Shown in pieces: positions 44,626 to 53,641 of a stretch of 64,000 nucleotides of DNA (positions are counted from its first letter, which is position 1; each line of letters starts with the position of its first letter). This stretch comes from JAYPHU01 sp038127535 (lineage in GTDB: Bacteria > Pseudomonadota > Alphaproteobacteria > Rhodospirillales > UBA2165). The stretch covers positions 1 to 64,000 of the forward strand of contig JAYPHU010000018.1 of assembly GCA_038127535.1 (NCBI GenBank), written 5' to 3'. The notes beneath the pieces are model-generated. The model ran no database searches. It had not been told where the DNA came from and was given only the letters and a program-made list of their open reading frames with translations. The position numbers and the translations under genes are program-made.

Positions 44626-46128
44626 ATGGCAACTGAGATCAAAGTACCTACCCTGGGTGAATCCATCAGCGAAGCGACGGTCACCACCTGGCTGAAGCAA
44701 GTCGGTGACACGGTGGCGGCGGACGAGCCGCTGCTGGAGCTGGAAACAGATAAGGTGACCATGGAGGTCAACGCACCGGCTGCCGGAACCCTGACGGAGA
44801 TCATCGCCGATGCCGGCGCCGACGTGGAAGTCGGCGCGGTGCTGGGCATGATCGGTGAAGGCGGGGCGGCGGCAGCCGCCGCGCCCAAAGCGGCTCCCGC
44901 GCCGGCTCCTGCTGCGGCAAGCGGCGGTGGTGGCGGCGGTGAAACGGTCGAGGTCACCGTGCCCCAACTGGGCGAATCCATTGCCGAGGCCACGGTCTCC
45001 AACGTGATGAAAGCCGTGGGCGACACGGTCGCGGCCGATGAGCCGATCCTGGAACTGGAAACCGACAAGGTGACCATGGAAGTCAATGCGCCCGCTGCCG
45101 GCACGATCACCGAGATCGTCGTGTCCGAAGGCGCGGATGTGACCGTCGGCACCCTATTGGCAAAGATCGGTTCGGGTGCTGGTGCGACAGCGCCTGCCCC
45201 GGCGGCTGCGGCGAGCGGCGGGGGTGACCCGGCTACATCGCCGGCGGTGCGGAAGCTGCTGGACGAAAACAATCTGGATGCCTCGGTGGTTGCCGGCACC
45301 GGCAAGGACGGCCGGCTGACCAAGGGCGATGTGTTGGCGCATCTGAATTCCGGTAGCGCGGCGGCCCCGGCTGCGGCCCCGGCGGCCTCCGGCGATGCGG
45401 TCGCGCAGATACCTTCCAAGCCGGCGGGCCCGCGCGAAGAGCGGGTGAAGATGACCCGGCTCCGTCAGCGGATTGCGCAGCGGCTGAAGGACGCCCAGAA
45501 CACGGCGGCCATGCTGACCACCTTCAACGAGATCGACATGTCGGCAGTGATGGAGGTCCGGAACAAATACCGGGATACGTTCGAAAAAGCCCATGGTGTG
45601 CGTCTTGGTTTCATGAGCTTTTTCGTCAAAGCCTGCATCGTCGCGCTCAAGGAAATCCCGGCGGTCAATGCAGAGATCGACGGCGACGAGCTGGTCTACA
45701 AGAACCATTACGACGTCGGGGTTGCGGTGGGCACGCCGCAGGGTCTGGTTGTGCCGGTATTGCGGGACGCTGATCAGATGAGCTTCGCCGACGTGGAGAA
45801 ATCCATCCGCGAGATGGGGACTCGCGCCCGCGACGGCAAACTAAGCCTGGACGAAATGACCGGCGGCACCTTCACAATCACCAATGGCGGCATCTACGGC
45901 TCCATGCTGTCGACGCCGATCCTGAACGCGCCGCAGTCCGGCATCCTCGGCATGCACAATATTGTCGAGCGCCCGGTGGCGGAAAACGGCGAGGTGGTGA
46001 TTCGTCCGATGATGTATGTGGCGCACAGCTATGACCACCGGATCATCGACGGCCGGGAGGCGGTAACCTTCCTGGTCCGGGTCAAGGAATGCATCGAAGA
46101 CCCGCAGCGAATCATGCTGGATATGTAA
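44626..46128 (+). CDS. sucB: 2-oxoglutarate dehydrogenase E2 with two lipoyl domains
   Basis: The 500-aa dihydrolipoyl succinyltransferase has two N-terminal lipoyl domains (about residues 3-77 and 108-182), each with the lipoylated lysine in ELETDKVTMEVNAPAAGT. An Ala/Pro linker follows each. Next come a peripheral-subunit-binding domain (SPAVRKLLDENNLDASVVAG) and a catalytic domain ending AHSYDHRIIDGREAVTFLV with the catalytic histidine. The E. coli E2o has one lipoyl domain, so the duplication accounts for the extra length. Also called odhB. A terminator-like hairpin separates it from lpd. Confidence 0.96.
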   Translation: MATEIKVPTLGESISEATVTTWLKQVGDTVAADEPLLELETDKVTMEVNAPAAGTLTEIIADAGADVEVGAVLGMIGEGGAAAAAAPKAAPAPAPAAASGGGGGGETVEVTVPQLGESIAEATVSNVMKAVGDTVAADEPILELETDKVTMEVNAPAAGTITEIVVSEGADVTVGTLLAKIGSGAGATAPAPAAAASGGGDPATSPAVRKLLDENNLDASVVAGTGKDGRLTKGDVLAHLNSGSAAAPAAAPAASGDAVAQIPSKPAGPREERVKMTRLRQRIAQRLKDAQNTAAMLTTFNEIDMSAVMEVRNKYRDTFEKAHGVRLGFMSFFVKACIVALKEIPAVNAEIDGDELVYKNHYDVGVAVGTPQGLVVPVLRDADQMSFADVEKSIREMGTRARDGKLSLDEMTGGTFTITNGGIYGSMLSTPILNAPQSGILGMHNIVERPVAENGEVVIRPMMYVAHSYDHRIIDGREAVTFLVRVKECIEDPQRIMLDM

Positions 46129-46143
46129 TTTGAGCGTGCGAAC

Positions 46144-46171
46144 AAGTCCTTCGCCGAGGCGAGGGACTTTT
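46144..46171 (+). terminator. Hairpin terminator between sucB and lpd
   Basis: AAGTCCTTCGC-CGAG-GCGAGGGACTT forms an 11-bp stem with one G-T pair, closed by TTTTC, 16 bp after the sucB stop and 30 bp before lpd. It may cause partial termination, lowering E3 transcription from the suc promoter, or mark a separate lpd transcript. Confidence 0.65.
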
Positions 46172-46199
46172 CATCGAAGACAATTGGGGAGTTAGAATA

Positions 46200-47606
46200 A
46201 TGGCCGACACTTACGACGTTACCGTCATCGGCGGCGGTCCGGGCGGATACGTGGCCGCGATCCGGGCGGCGCAACTGGGCGGCAAGGTGGCTCTGGTTGA
46301 GAAACGTTCGACCTTGGGGGGCACCTGCCTCAATGTCGGCTGCATTCCGTCGAAGGCACTCCTGCATTCGTCGCACATCTATGCCGAGGCGCAGCACAGT
46401 TTCGCCAAGCACGGCATCAAGGCGAAGGACGTCAGCCTCGATTTGAAAACCATGATGGCCCACAAGGACGGGGTGGTCAGCGACACCATCAAGGGCGTCG
46501 ACTTCCTGATGAAGAAAAACAAGATCGACCGGCTGCTCGGCACCGGCACGATCACCGCGACGGGCAAGGTGGATATCACACCTGAGAAGGGCAAAAAGCA
46601 AAGCATCACCACCAAGAACATCATCATCGCCACCGGCTCGGACGTGACTACGCTGCCGGGTGTCGAGGTGGACGAAAAGCAGATTGTTACCTCCACCGGC
46701 GCGCTCGAGCTCTCGAAGGTGCCGAATTCCATGGTGGTCATCGGCGCCGGCGTGATCGGCCTCGAAATGGGCTCGGTCTGGAGCCGCCTTGGCGCCAAGG
46801 TGACCGTGGTCGAGTTCATGGACAACATCCTGTTCGGCATGGACGGCGAGATTTCCAAGAACATGCGGCATATCCTCAAAAAACAGGGGCTGGACTTCAA
46901 GCTGGGGGCCAAGGTCACCGGCGCGAAAAAAGCCAAGACCGGCGTGACCCTCACCATCCAGCCCAAGGCCGGCGGCAATGCGGAGACGTTGAAAGCCGAC
47001 GTGGTCCTGGTCTCCATCGGCCGGCGGCCCTTCACCGACGGGCTGGGCCTGGACAAGGTGGGTGTCAAGATGGACGAGCGCGGCTTCATCCAGACCGACG
47101 GGCATTTCAAAACCAACGTCGATGGCATATATGCTATCGGCGATGTGATCGGCGGGGCCATGCTGGCCCACAAGGCGGAGGACGAAGGCGTCGTGCTGGC
47201 CGAAATGCTGGCCGGCCAGTCGGGCCATATCGACTATGACGCCATTCCGGGCATCGTCTACACTTGGCCGGAAGTAGCGGGGCTCGGCAAAACCGAGGAA
47301 CAATTGAAGGAGGCCGGGGTCAATTATAACGTCGGCAAGTTCCCGTTCACGGCCAACGCCCGGGCGCGGGCCATGGGCGATACGGAGGGGTTCGTCAAAA
47401 TTTTGGCGGATGCCGAGACCGACGCGGTCCTGGGCGTGCATATCGTCGGTGCAGCTGCCGGGGAACTGATCCAGGAATGCGTGACCGTGATGGAGTTCGG
47501 CGGCGCGGCGGAAGACATTGCCCGCATCTGCCACGGCCATCCGGGGCTTAGCGAAGTGGTCAAGGAAGCCGCCCTCGCGGTGGACGGCCGCGCGCTGCAT
47601 ATGTAG
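46200..47606 (+). CDS. lpd: Dihydrolipoamide dehydrogenase (E3)
   Basis: The 468-aa FAD-dependent disulfide reductase has FAD loop VIGGGPGGYVAAIRAAQLGG, redox-active cysteines in GGTCLNVGCIPSKALL, NAD loop VVIGAGVIGLEMGSVW, and the interface His-Glu pair in CHGHPGLSEVVKEAA. It reoxidises the lipoyl groups of E2. GGGGAG precedes the ATG. Last enzyme gene of the TCA cluster. Confidence 0.97.
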   Translation: MADTYDVTVIGGGPGGYVAAIRAAQLGGKVALVEKRSTLGGTCLNVGCIPSKALLHSSHIYAEAQHSFAKHGIKAKDVSLDLKTMMAHKDGVVSDTIKGVDFLMKKNKIDRLLGTGTITATGKVDITPEKGKKQSITTKNIIIATGSDVTTLPGVEVDEKQIVTSTGALELSKVPNSMVVIGAGVIGLEMGSVWSRLGAKVTVVEFMDNILFGMDGEISKNMRHILKKQGLDFKLGAKVTGAKKAKTGVTLTIQPKAGGNAETLKADVVLVSIGRRPFTDGLGLDKVGVKMDERGFIQTDGHFKTNVDGIYAIGDVIGGAMLAHKAEDEGVVLAEMLAGQSGHIDYDAIPGIVYTWPEVAGLGKTEEQLKEAGVNYNVGKFPFTANARARAMGDTEGFVKILADAETDAVLGVHIVGAAAGELIQECVTVMEFGGAAEDIARICHGHPGLSEVVKEAALAVDGRALHM

Positions 47607-47622
47607 CGCCGCTACGTCTCCC

Positions 47623-47976
47623 ATGTTTGAAATTCTTCCCGAAAGTGCGGGCTCCCTCGTCTGTGTGCGGCTCATCGGTAAAGTCACCGATGAAGACCTG
47701 AAGGCAGCCCTGCCGAAACTGGAGGCGGTGATTAATGATCACGGCTCGCTCCGGTTGCTCGCCGATATCGAACATTTTGACGGCTGGGAATGGGTCGCCG
47801 CCTGGGACAAAACCGCCTTCGGCATCAAGCATTGGGACGAGATCGAAAAACTGGCGGTCATCGGCGCCAGCCGCTGGGAGGCGCTCTGTGCCGCCATCGC
47901 CGACAAACTCACCAACTCGGAGGTGAAGTTCTTCTCCCCCGATCAGCGGGACGCCGCCAAAGCCTGGATCGATTAA
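47623..47976 (+). CDS. SpoIIAA/STAS-like small protein
   Basis: A 117-aa protein with the SpoIIAA-like (DUF3478) pattern: VRLIGKVTDEDLKAALPKLE, LRLLADIEHFDGWEWVAAWD, and a C-terminal KLAVIGASRWEA...VKFFSPDQRDAAKAWID. The family has a STAS-like fold; its function is not established, and a lipid-binding or regulatory role has been proposed. ATG 47623 is chosen over longer ORF starts lying inside lpd. It begins 17 bp after lpd and may share its transcript; convergent with the next gene. Confidence 0.75.
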   Translation: MFEILPESAGSLVCVRLIGKVTDEDLKAALPKLEAVINDHGSLRLLADIEHFDGWEWVAAWDKTAFGIKHWDEIEKLAVIGASRWEALCAAIADKLTNSEVKFFSPDQRDAAKAWID

Positions 47977-47979
47977 AGA

Positions 47980-48543
47980 TCAACAGCCGGGAATGGGTGT
48001 CTTATAGGTGTAATTTTCGCCTGCATAACTGATCGCGAAGCCGCCTGGTTCGCAGCTTGAAATACCGCTTCCACTGAAAATGAACCGTTTAGCGTGCTTG
48101 CCGGATGGTCCAAGAACGCCGGAATACACGTTCTTTATGGTGTCCAAGAACTCGTCAATGATTGGATCGATATCTGTTAATTCATTGGGTGGCTGGGGAT
48201 TACCTCCAACAACCAGAAGGACGTCCTCTGGAGTTATAAACTTTGGCTGGTCAACAACCGTCGTGTCGATTTGCCCGATTGCAACGAACAGATTGTCGGT
48301 CAAAACTTTTTCCGCGAAAGCGTCTCTTGGATTTCCCGGCAGCAAAACCGGAGAGTTCCAGAATATATTCATCAACTCTGTCACTGGCCGTTGATCTTGA
48401 ATCCATAAATAATCTTGTGCTGCCGCTAGTGGGGTTTCTCGCCATGATCTGGATTGAGTACCGTCACCAACTGCGAGGACGAAGGACAGTGCCACGACGA
48501 TAGATATTAGATATCGAAAAATGATAATCCTTGTTAAATTCAT
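47980..48543 (-). CDS. Orphan secreted protein, AT-rich
   Basis: A 187-aa protein with a signal-peptide-like N-terminus (RIIIFRYLISIVVALSFVLA) and no family I recognise. Two cysteines near the C-terminus (SSCEPGG and the terminal PGC) could form a disulfide. The DNA is visibly richer in A+T than both neighbours and the start lies in an AT-rich stretch, which suggests recent acquisition. It lies between the lpd cluster and xerC and is probably transcribed alone. Coding status rests on a long open frame and a coherent signal peptide. Confidence 0.55.
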   Translation of the reverse strand: MNLTRIIIFRYLISIVVALSFVLAVGDGTQSRSWRETPLAAAQDYLWIQDQRPVTELMNIFWNSPVLLPGNPRDAFAEKVLTDNLFVAIGQIDTTVVDQPKFITPEDVLLVVGGNPQPPNELTDIDPIIDEFLDTIKNVYSGVLGPSGKHAKRFIFSGSGISSCEPGGFAISYAGENYTYKTPIPGC

Positions 48544-48624
48544 ATTTCGGTTAATAGGTAGAAATAACTAACTCCAATTTCAATAATATAGTGTTTGCTC
48601 AGGGTGGCTCCGTGGCAAGTAGAG

Positions 48625-49566
48625 CTACCCCCGCGCGCGGGGATGGGCGTCGCGATAGACTTCCATCAGCCGGGCCGTGTCCACCTCGGTATAGCGCTGG
48701 GTGGTGGAGAGCGATGAATGCCCCAGCAATTCCTGAATGGTCCGGAGATCGCCGCCGCCGGCCAGCAGGTGGGTGGCGAAACTGTGGCGGAGCGCGTGCG
48801 GCGTTGCCGTTTCCGGCAGGCCGAGGAGAGCGCGGACCTTGCGCATCTGGCGCTGCACCACGCCAGGGTTTAGCCGCTTGCCCCGCGCACCGACGAACAG
48901 GGGATCACCTATTTTGAGCCCGAAGGGGCAGGTCTGGCGATAGAGCGCGATAGCCTCCTTGACCACAGGCAGCAAGGGCACCACCCGCTGCTTGTTGCCC
49001 TTGCCGGTGATAACCAGCGCGTCCGCCTCGCCGATTTCCCCCACATTGAGGTTGAGCGCTTCCGAGATTCGAAGCCCGCAGCCGTACAAAAGCGTCATCA
49101 GCGCAATATCCCGGTCGGCGAGCCAGGGCGTGTCCTGCATCTCGCCGAAGGTGGCAAGGGCCTCCTTGGCCTCGACCGCGGAGAGGGGTTTGGGCACGGC
49201 CTTTGGCAGCTTCGGCGTTTTGATCGCCTTGATCGCCGCGTTGTGGGCAAGGTCGTTGCGTTCCAGATAGCGGAAGAAATTCCGTAGGGTGGACACCGCC
49301 CGCGCGGTCGAGGCGCGGGACAGTCCACCATTGTGGCGCTTGGCGAGATAGCCACGAAAATCGGTGGGGGCCAGGGTCTGCAGATCGTTCAGGCCCGGCG
49401 CATAGCCCAGGTGTTCGCTGAGGTAGGTGAGAAAGGCGGCCAGATCGCGGCCATAGCCATCGAGTGTGTGCTTGGAGCAATTCCGCTCCACGCCCATCCA
49501 GCGCCGCCAGTCATCGATGGTGCTGATCAGCGCCGGTTCGGCGATATAGTCGATGGGTTTGGCCAT
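48625..49566 (-). CDS. xerC: Site-specific tyrosine recombinase XerC
   Basis: The 313-aa tyrosine recombinase has a SAM-like N-terminal domain (NCSKHTLDGYGRDLAAFLTY) and a catalytic domain with Arg in LLYGCGLRISEALNL, Lys in TGKGNKQRVVPL, HALRHSFATHLLAGGGDLRT (H-x-x-R), histidine in LLGHSSLSTTQRY and the nucleophile Tyr in QRYTEV. It resolves chromosome dimers at dif with XerD. It follows the DUF484 gene after 4 bp, the common pairing. No phage or integron context, so housekeeping XerC is preferred to an integrase. Confidence 0.92.
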   Translation of the reverse strand: MAKPIDYIAEPALISTIDDWRRWMGVERNCSKHTLDGYGRDLAAFLTYLSEHLGYAPGLNDLQTLAPTDFRGYLAKRHNGGLSRASTARAVSTLRNFFRYLERNDLAHNAAIKAIKTPKLPKAVPKPLSAVEAKEALATFGEMQDTPWLADRDIALMTLLYGCGLRISEALNLNVGEIGEADALVITGKGNKQRVVPLLPVVKEAIALYRQTCPFGLKIGDPLFVGARGKRLNPGVVQRQMRKVRALLGLPETATPHALRHSFATHLLAGGGDLRTIQELLGHSSLSTTQRYTEVDTARLMEVYRDAHPRARG

Positions 49567-49570
49567 CCGC

Positions 49571-50308
49571 TCAGGCTTTGAGGCTGTCTCTCTCCAATGT
49601 GGAGTTCACGCAGGCGTCCAGCACGCGGGCTAGGAAGACCAGCAGGTCGGTGCCTTGCCCGCCATGGAACGCGCCCTTGGTGCGGGAGCCCAAGGCCAAC
49701 AGGCCCCGTGGCGCCATTTTGCCGGGGCCGATCCGGGCGAGCGCAGCGGAGCGCACAATGCCGGCCGCCTCGCCGAAGACGGAGCCGTCGTCGGAGGTAT
49801 GCTCCAACAGTTTGGCGAAATCATCCTCGCTGCCCATGACCTTGTTGACCGTGCCGGGCGCGAACCAACGGATATCCGACGCGCCCAACTGGGTCTGACC
49901 GGTCTCCCCGGTCTCGAAGCAGAGAGACACCGCATCCACGTCCAGCAGCAGCGGCAGGTCGAAACAGGTGACGTGCACCAATTTTTCGAACGTGTCCGCG
50001 CCCAACAGCGCGATGACGCTGGCATGGGTCCGGGTCTGAATCATCATGTTGGCGCGGGTGGTGCTGATCAGCAGGTTAGCCGCGTCTTTCAGATCGTCCG
50101 ATTCGTTCTTCAGCCGGTCCAGCATGTAGGTCTGGATATCGACCACTTTGTCTCCGGACCAGCGCATGGGCGGGGTCATCACGTCCAGCAGTTCCGGGTT
50201 TTCGGTCAGGAAATCCGGATGGGCGCGGAGGTAGTCGATCACGTCCGCCGGGTCCAGATTCGGTCCCTCCATCTCTTCCACCGTCGCGTCCTGCGTGTCT
50301 TGGCTCAT
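49571..50308 (-). CDS. DUF484 family protein
   Basis: A 245-aa cytoplasmic protein with an N-terminal motif DVIDYLRAHPDFLTENPELL, a coiled-coil helix and a GAF-like C-terminal domain (LLLDVDAVSLCFE ... RGLLALGSRTKGAFHGGQGT). This is the DUF484 layout. Its function is unknown; the gene is regularly found directly upstream of xerC. Start 50308 avoids overlap with the transaldolase gene, 2 bp upstream. Confidence 0.88.
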   Translation of the reverse strand: MSQDTQDATVEEMEGPNLDPADVIDYLRAHPDFLTENPELLDVMTPPMRWSGDKVVDIQTYMLDRLKNESDDLKDAANLLISTTRANMMIQTRTHASVIALLGADTFEKLVHVTCFDLPLLLDVDAVSLCFETGETGQTQLGASDIRWFAPGTVNKVMGSEDDFAKLLEHTSDDGSVFGEAAGIVRSAALARIGPGKMAPRGLLALGSRTKGAFHGGQGTDLLVFLARVLDACVNSTLERDSLKA

Positions 50309-50310
50309 GT

Positions 50311-50973
50311 TTAGTCTCCCATGATGCTCTGACCGGTCTTGGCCCAATCGTCGAGGAACGCCGCCAAGCCTTTATCGGTCAGCGGATGTTTAAACAATTG
50401 CTTCAAGGCCGACGGCGGGATGGTGACAATGTCCGCGCCGAGCCGGGCCGCATCGACCACGTGCTGAGGCCCACGCACGGAGGCCACCAGAATTTCCGTC
50501 TCGAACGCCGTGTAGTTGGCGTAGATGTCGCAGATATCGGAGATCAGCTGCATGCCGTCCTGGCTGAGATCATCCAGCCGGCCGACAAAGGGCGAGACAA
50601 AGGTCGCGCCTGCCTTGGCCGCCAGGATCGCCTGGGCGGCCGAAAAACACAGGGTCACGTTGACCATGGTGCCGGCGTCCGACAACGTCTTGCAGGTGAT
50701 CAGTCCGTCTTCGGTGAGCGGCACTTTGACAGCCACGTTGTCGGCGATGGCGGCCAGCTTTTGGCCTTCCTTGATCATGGTCTCGGCGTCGATGGCGGTG
50801 ACTTCGGCGCTGACCGGGCCCTCGACGATGCCGCAAATCTCTTCAATCACGTCCAGGAATTGCCGGCCGGTCTTGGCAATCAATGACGGGTTCGTCGTGA
50901 CCCCGTCGACCATGCCGGTGCCAGCCAGGGCCTTGATCTCGTCCGTATCCGCCGTATCGATAAAAAACTTCAA
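50311..50973 (-). CDS. tal: Transaldolase (small TalC/Fsa type)
   Basis: A 220-aa aldolase opening MKFFIDTADTDEIKAL. Motifs: GVTTNPSLIAKTGR, Schiff-base lysine in NVAVKVPLTEDGL, TLCFSAAQAILAAKAGATFVS and FVGRLDD. The compact size marks the decameric TalC/fructose-6-phosphate aldolase subfamily; transaldolase activity in the pentose phosphate pathway is the usual assignment, while Fsa activity cannot be excluded. First gene of the tal-DUF484-xerC unit, divergent from priA. Confidence 0.92.
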   Translation of the reverse strand: MKFFIDTADTDEIKALAGTGMVDGVTTNPSLIAKTGRQFLDVIEEICGIVEGPVSAEVTAIDAETMIKEGQKLAAIADNVAVKVPLTEDGLITCKTLSDAGTMVNVTLCFSAAQAILAAKAGATFVSPFVGRLDDLSQDGMQLISDICDIYANYTAFETEILVASVRGPQHVVDAARLGADIVTIPPSALKQLFKHPLTDKGLAAFLDDWAKTGQSIMGD

Positions 50974-51089
50974 ACTCGTCCCTTTGCTTGATCATGGGCA
51001 TGGGGGTATCCGCCAATACACCCCGATTCGGGTTGTGAAGGCAACGGGGGAATTGTAGGCACAGTGCGTTCCAGCGGTTCTCTATTTCC

Positions 51090-51166
51090 GTCATGCGCGG
51101 GCTTAACCCGCGTATCCATTTTCAAGAGGCAAGGTGGACCCGCGGATCAAGTCCGCGGGTGACGAC
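51090..51166. repeat. Pair of dispersed palindromic repeats between tal and priA
   Basis: Two related hairpins in opposite orientation: CGCGGG-CTTAA-CCCGCG (51096-51112) within GTCATGCGCGGGC..., and ACCCGCGGA-TCAAG-TCCGCGGGT followed by GACGAC (51138-51166). The pattern GGAtcCGCGGGTCAAG.CCGCGGATGACG is the common alphaproteobacterial intergenic palindrome, also at 31172, 58808 and 63428. Confidence 0.7.
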
Positions 51167-51232
51167 AGAACTTTGGTGAGTGAAAGAAGAACAGACGTAT
51201 CCATCTTCCTCTTCACAAGTTAAATTGCCCCC

Positions 51233-53422
51233 ATGTCCGACGCTTCTCTCAACACAGTCAACGTTCTTCTCCCGCTTCCCGTCAGGGGCTCGGGCGGGCG
51301 AGGCTATACCTACGGCGTGCCGGATCACCTGTCTGTCGCGCCCGGAGATTTTGTCGTCGTGCCGTTGGGGGTGCGAAAAGTCGTCGGCGTGGTCTGGGAC
51401 TCACCACCGGGTGAGGTGGCAGCGGAAAAGCTCAAGGACATCACCGAGGTATTGGAAACGCCGCCCTTGCCCGACGTGTCCCGCAAGCTTGTCGAATGGG
51501 TCGCCAATTACACCATGTCGTCGGAGGGCTCGGTCCTGAAGATGGCCATGTCCGTGCCGGATGCATTGTATCCGCCGAAGCTGGTGATCTCGTACCGGCT
51601 GGCGGACGAGATGCCAGACCTGCGGATGACGGCAGCGCGGGAACGGGTGATCTCTGTGCTGACCGACTCGCCGCCCTGCACTGGGCCTGATCTGGCGCGC
51701 GAAGCCGGCACCGGCCCGTCGGTGATCAAAGGCCTGCATGAAGCCGGCGCCTTGGTGCGCCTCGAATTGCCGCCGCCGCCGACGTTTCATCCGCCGGACC
51801 TGAGCGCCACAGGCCCGACCTTGTCGCCGGAACAGGCCAAGGCGGCCGATGACTTGGTCCGGTTGGTGAAAGAAGCCAAGTATAACGCCGCCCTGTTGGA
51901 CGGTGTGCCGGGATCGGGCAAGACGGAGGTCTATCTAGAAGCCGTCTGCGAAGCCGTGGCGGCCGGCAAGCAAGCTTTGGTGCTGCTCCCGGAAATTGCC
52001 CTCAGCGCCCAATGGCTGGAACGGTTCCGGCTGCGCTTCGGCACGGCGCCGGCGCTCTGGCATTCGGACCTTACGGGCCTGCAGCGGCGTGTGACTTGGC
52101 GGGCGGTGGCCACCGGCGAAGTGCGGGTGGTTGTCGGCGCACGATCGGCTTTATTCCTGCCTTATCCTGATCTGGGTGTGATCGTGGTGGACGAGGAGCA
52201 TGACGGCTCCTTCAAACAGGAAGACTGGGTGGTCTATAACGCTCGCGATATGGCCGTGGTGCGGGCCAATCTGGGCGATATCCCGGTGGTGCTGGCCTCC
52301 GCCACACCGTCGCTGGAGACCATGCATAATGTTAACCAAGGCCGCTACGGCCATCACACCCTGCCTGACCGCCACGCCGGCGCGGAACTGCCGTCCATCG
52401 AGATCGCCGATATGCGCTCGGATGCGCCCGACAGCGGCAAGTGGCTGTCGCCCAAACTGGTATCCGGACTGAAAGAGACATTTGCGCGTGGTGAACAGGC
52501 GCTGCTATTTCTGAACCGGCGGGGCTATGCGCCGCTGACTCTCTGCCGGGCATGCGGGCACCGGCTGAAGTGCCCGCAATGTTCAGCCTGGCTGGTGGAA
52601 CATCGGTTGCTGGGCCGGATGAAGTGCCATCATTGCGGCTATGGGACCAAGCTGCCGGACGCATGCCCGGAGTGCGAGGCTGAGGGAAAGCTGTTCGCCT
52701 GCGGGCCCGGTGTCGAACGGTTGGCAGAGGAAGTGCGGGAGTTGTTTCCCGACATCCGCTTCGAAGTGGTGACCAGCGATACGATCTACGGACCCAGCCA
52801 GGCGGCGGAGCTGGTGCGCCGGATCGAGGATCAGGAAATCGATCTGATGATCGGCACACAAATTGTCGCCAAGGGCTATCACTTCCCCATGCTGACCCTG
52901 GTCGGCGTGGTCGATGCCGACCTGGGACTTGCCGGCGGGGAATTGCGGGCGGCGGAACGCACCTTCCAGCTTTTGTATCAAGTGGCGGGCCGCGCGGGCC
53001 GGGCAGAGCGGCCGGGCCGGGTCATTGTCCAGACTTATATGCCGGATCACCCGGTGATCAGGGCCCTGGGCGCCGGCGACCGGGACGGGTTCCTTGCGGT
53101 GGAAACGGCGGATCGGGAGATCGCTAGCATGCCGCCCTATGGCCGACTTGCCGGCATTGTGGTCTCCGGCATTGATGAAGCGGCGGTGGAAACGGCGGTC
53201 CGGGCGCTCAGCCGGTCCGCGCCGCGCCAGGACGGGGTGATGGTCTTGGGCCCGGCGGATGCGCCGTTGAAGCTGTTGCGGGGCCGGCATCGCCGCCGGT
53301 TCCTGGTGAAAACGGGGCGTAACGTCAATATTCAGGCGCGGATTCGGCAATGGCTCAATGCCACCCAAATCCCCCGCAAGGTACGGGTCCATGTGGACAT
53401 TGATCCGTATAGTTTCATGTAA
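51233..53422 (+). CDS. priA: Primosomal replication restart helicase PriA
   Basis: The 729-aa helicase has an N-terminal DNA-binding domain (LPLPVRGSGGRGYTYGVPDH), Walker A GVPGSGKTEVYLEAV, DEEHDGSFKQED (motif II), ATPSLETMHNV, and the zinc-binding insert with eight cysteines (CRACGHRLKCPQC ... CHHCGYGTKLPDACPEC). It reloads DnaB at stalled forks. It is divergent from tal and followed by the atp operon, the usual alphaproteobacterial order priA-atpH. Confidence 0.96.
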   Translation: MSDASLNTVNVLLPLPVRGSGGRGYTYGVPDHLSVAPGDFVVVPLGVRKVVGVVWDSPPGEVAAEKLKDITEVLETPPLPDVSRKLVEWVANYTMSSEGSVLKMAMSVPDALYPPKLVISYRLADEMPDLRMTAARERVISVLTDSPPCTGPDLAREAGTGPSVIKGLHEAGALVRLELPPPPTFHPPDLSATGPTLSPEQAKAADDLVRLVKEAKYNAALLDGVPGSGKTEVYLEAVCEAVAAGKQALVLLPEIALSAQWLERFRLRFGTAPALWHSDLTGLQRRVTWRAVATGEVRVVVGARSALFLPYPDLGVIVVDEEHDGSFKQEDWVVYNARDMAVVRANLGDIPVVLASATPSLETMHNVNQGRYGHHTLPDRHAGAELPSIEIADMRSDAPDSGKWLSPKLVSGLKETFARGEQALLFLNRRGYAPLTLCRACGHRLKCPQCSAWLVEHRLLGRMKCHHCGYGTKLPDACPECEAEGKLFACGPGVERLAEEVRELFPDIRFEVVTSDTIYGPSQAAELVRRIEDQEIDLMIGTQIVAKGYHFPMLTLVGVVDADLGLAGGELRAAERTFQLLYQVAGRAGRAERPGRVIVQTYMPDHPVIRALGAGDRDGFLAVETADREIASMPPYGRLAGIVVSGIDEAAVETAVRALSRSAPRQDGVMVLGPADAPLKLLRGRHRRRFLVKTGRNVNIQARIRQWLNATQIPRKVRVHVDIDPYSFM

Positions 53423-53491
53423 GAGAAATTCAGCCTAAGACATTATAATAAATGGATAATTCAGAGCTTTGAATCTGCTCCCCTCAATCGC

Positions 53492-53520
53492 TTGTCAGGC
53501 CGGGGTCAGTATGGTAGACA
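53492..53520 (+). promoter_or_regulatory. Possible atp operon promoter
   Basis: TTGTCA (53492-53497), a 17-bp spacer and TAGACA (53515-53520), 120 bp before atpH. Downstream the leader holds a small GGCGG-AGAA-CCGCC hairpin and T-rich runs. Match is moderate. Confidence 0.4.
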
Positions 53521-53641
53521 ACCTTCGCTTTCGGGCGGAGAACCGCCAAAAAGTGCAGTTTTTTGTTCAGTCAGTTGGGTTTTCGCGGCCGATTTTATAG
53601 CGAAATTCACCAGGGTAATCGTCTAAGAGGATTAAATAAGG

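Noticed and set aside
48625..49566. XerC-like gene as a phage or integron integrase
   Set aside because: Adjacent DUF484 and transaldolase genes form the usual housekeeping context and no att-like direct repeats or phage genes were seen.
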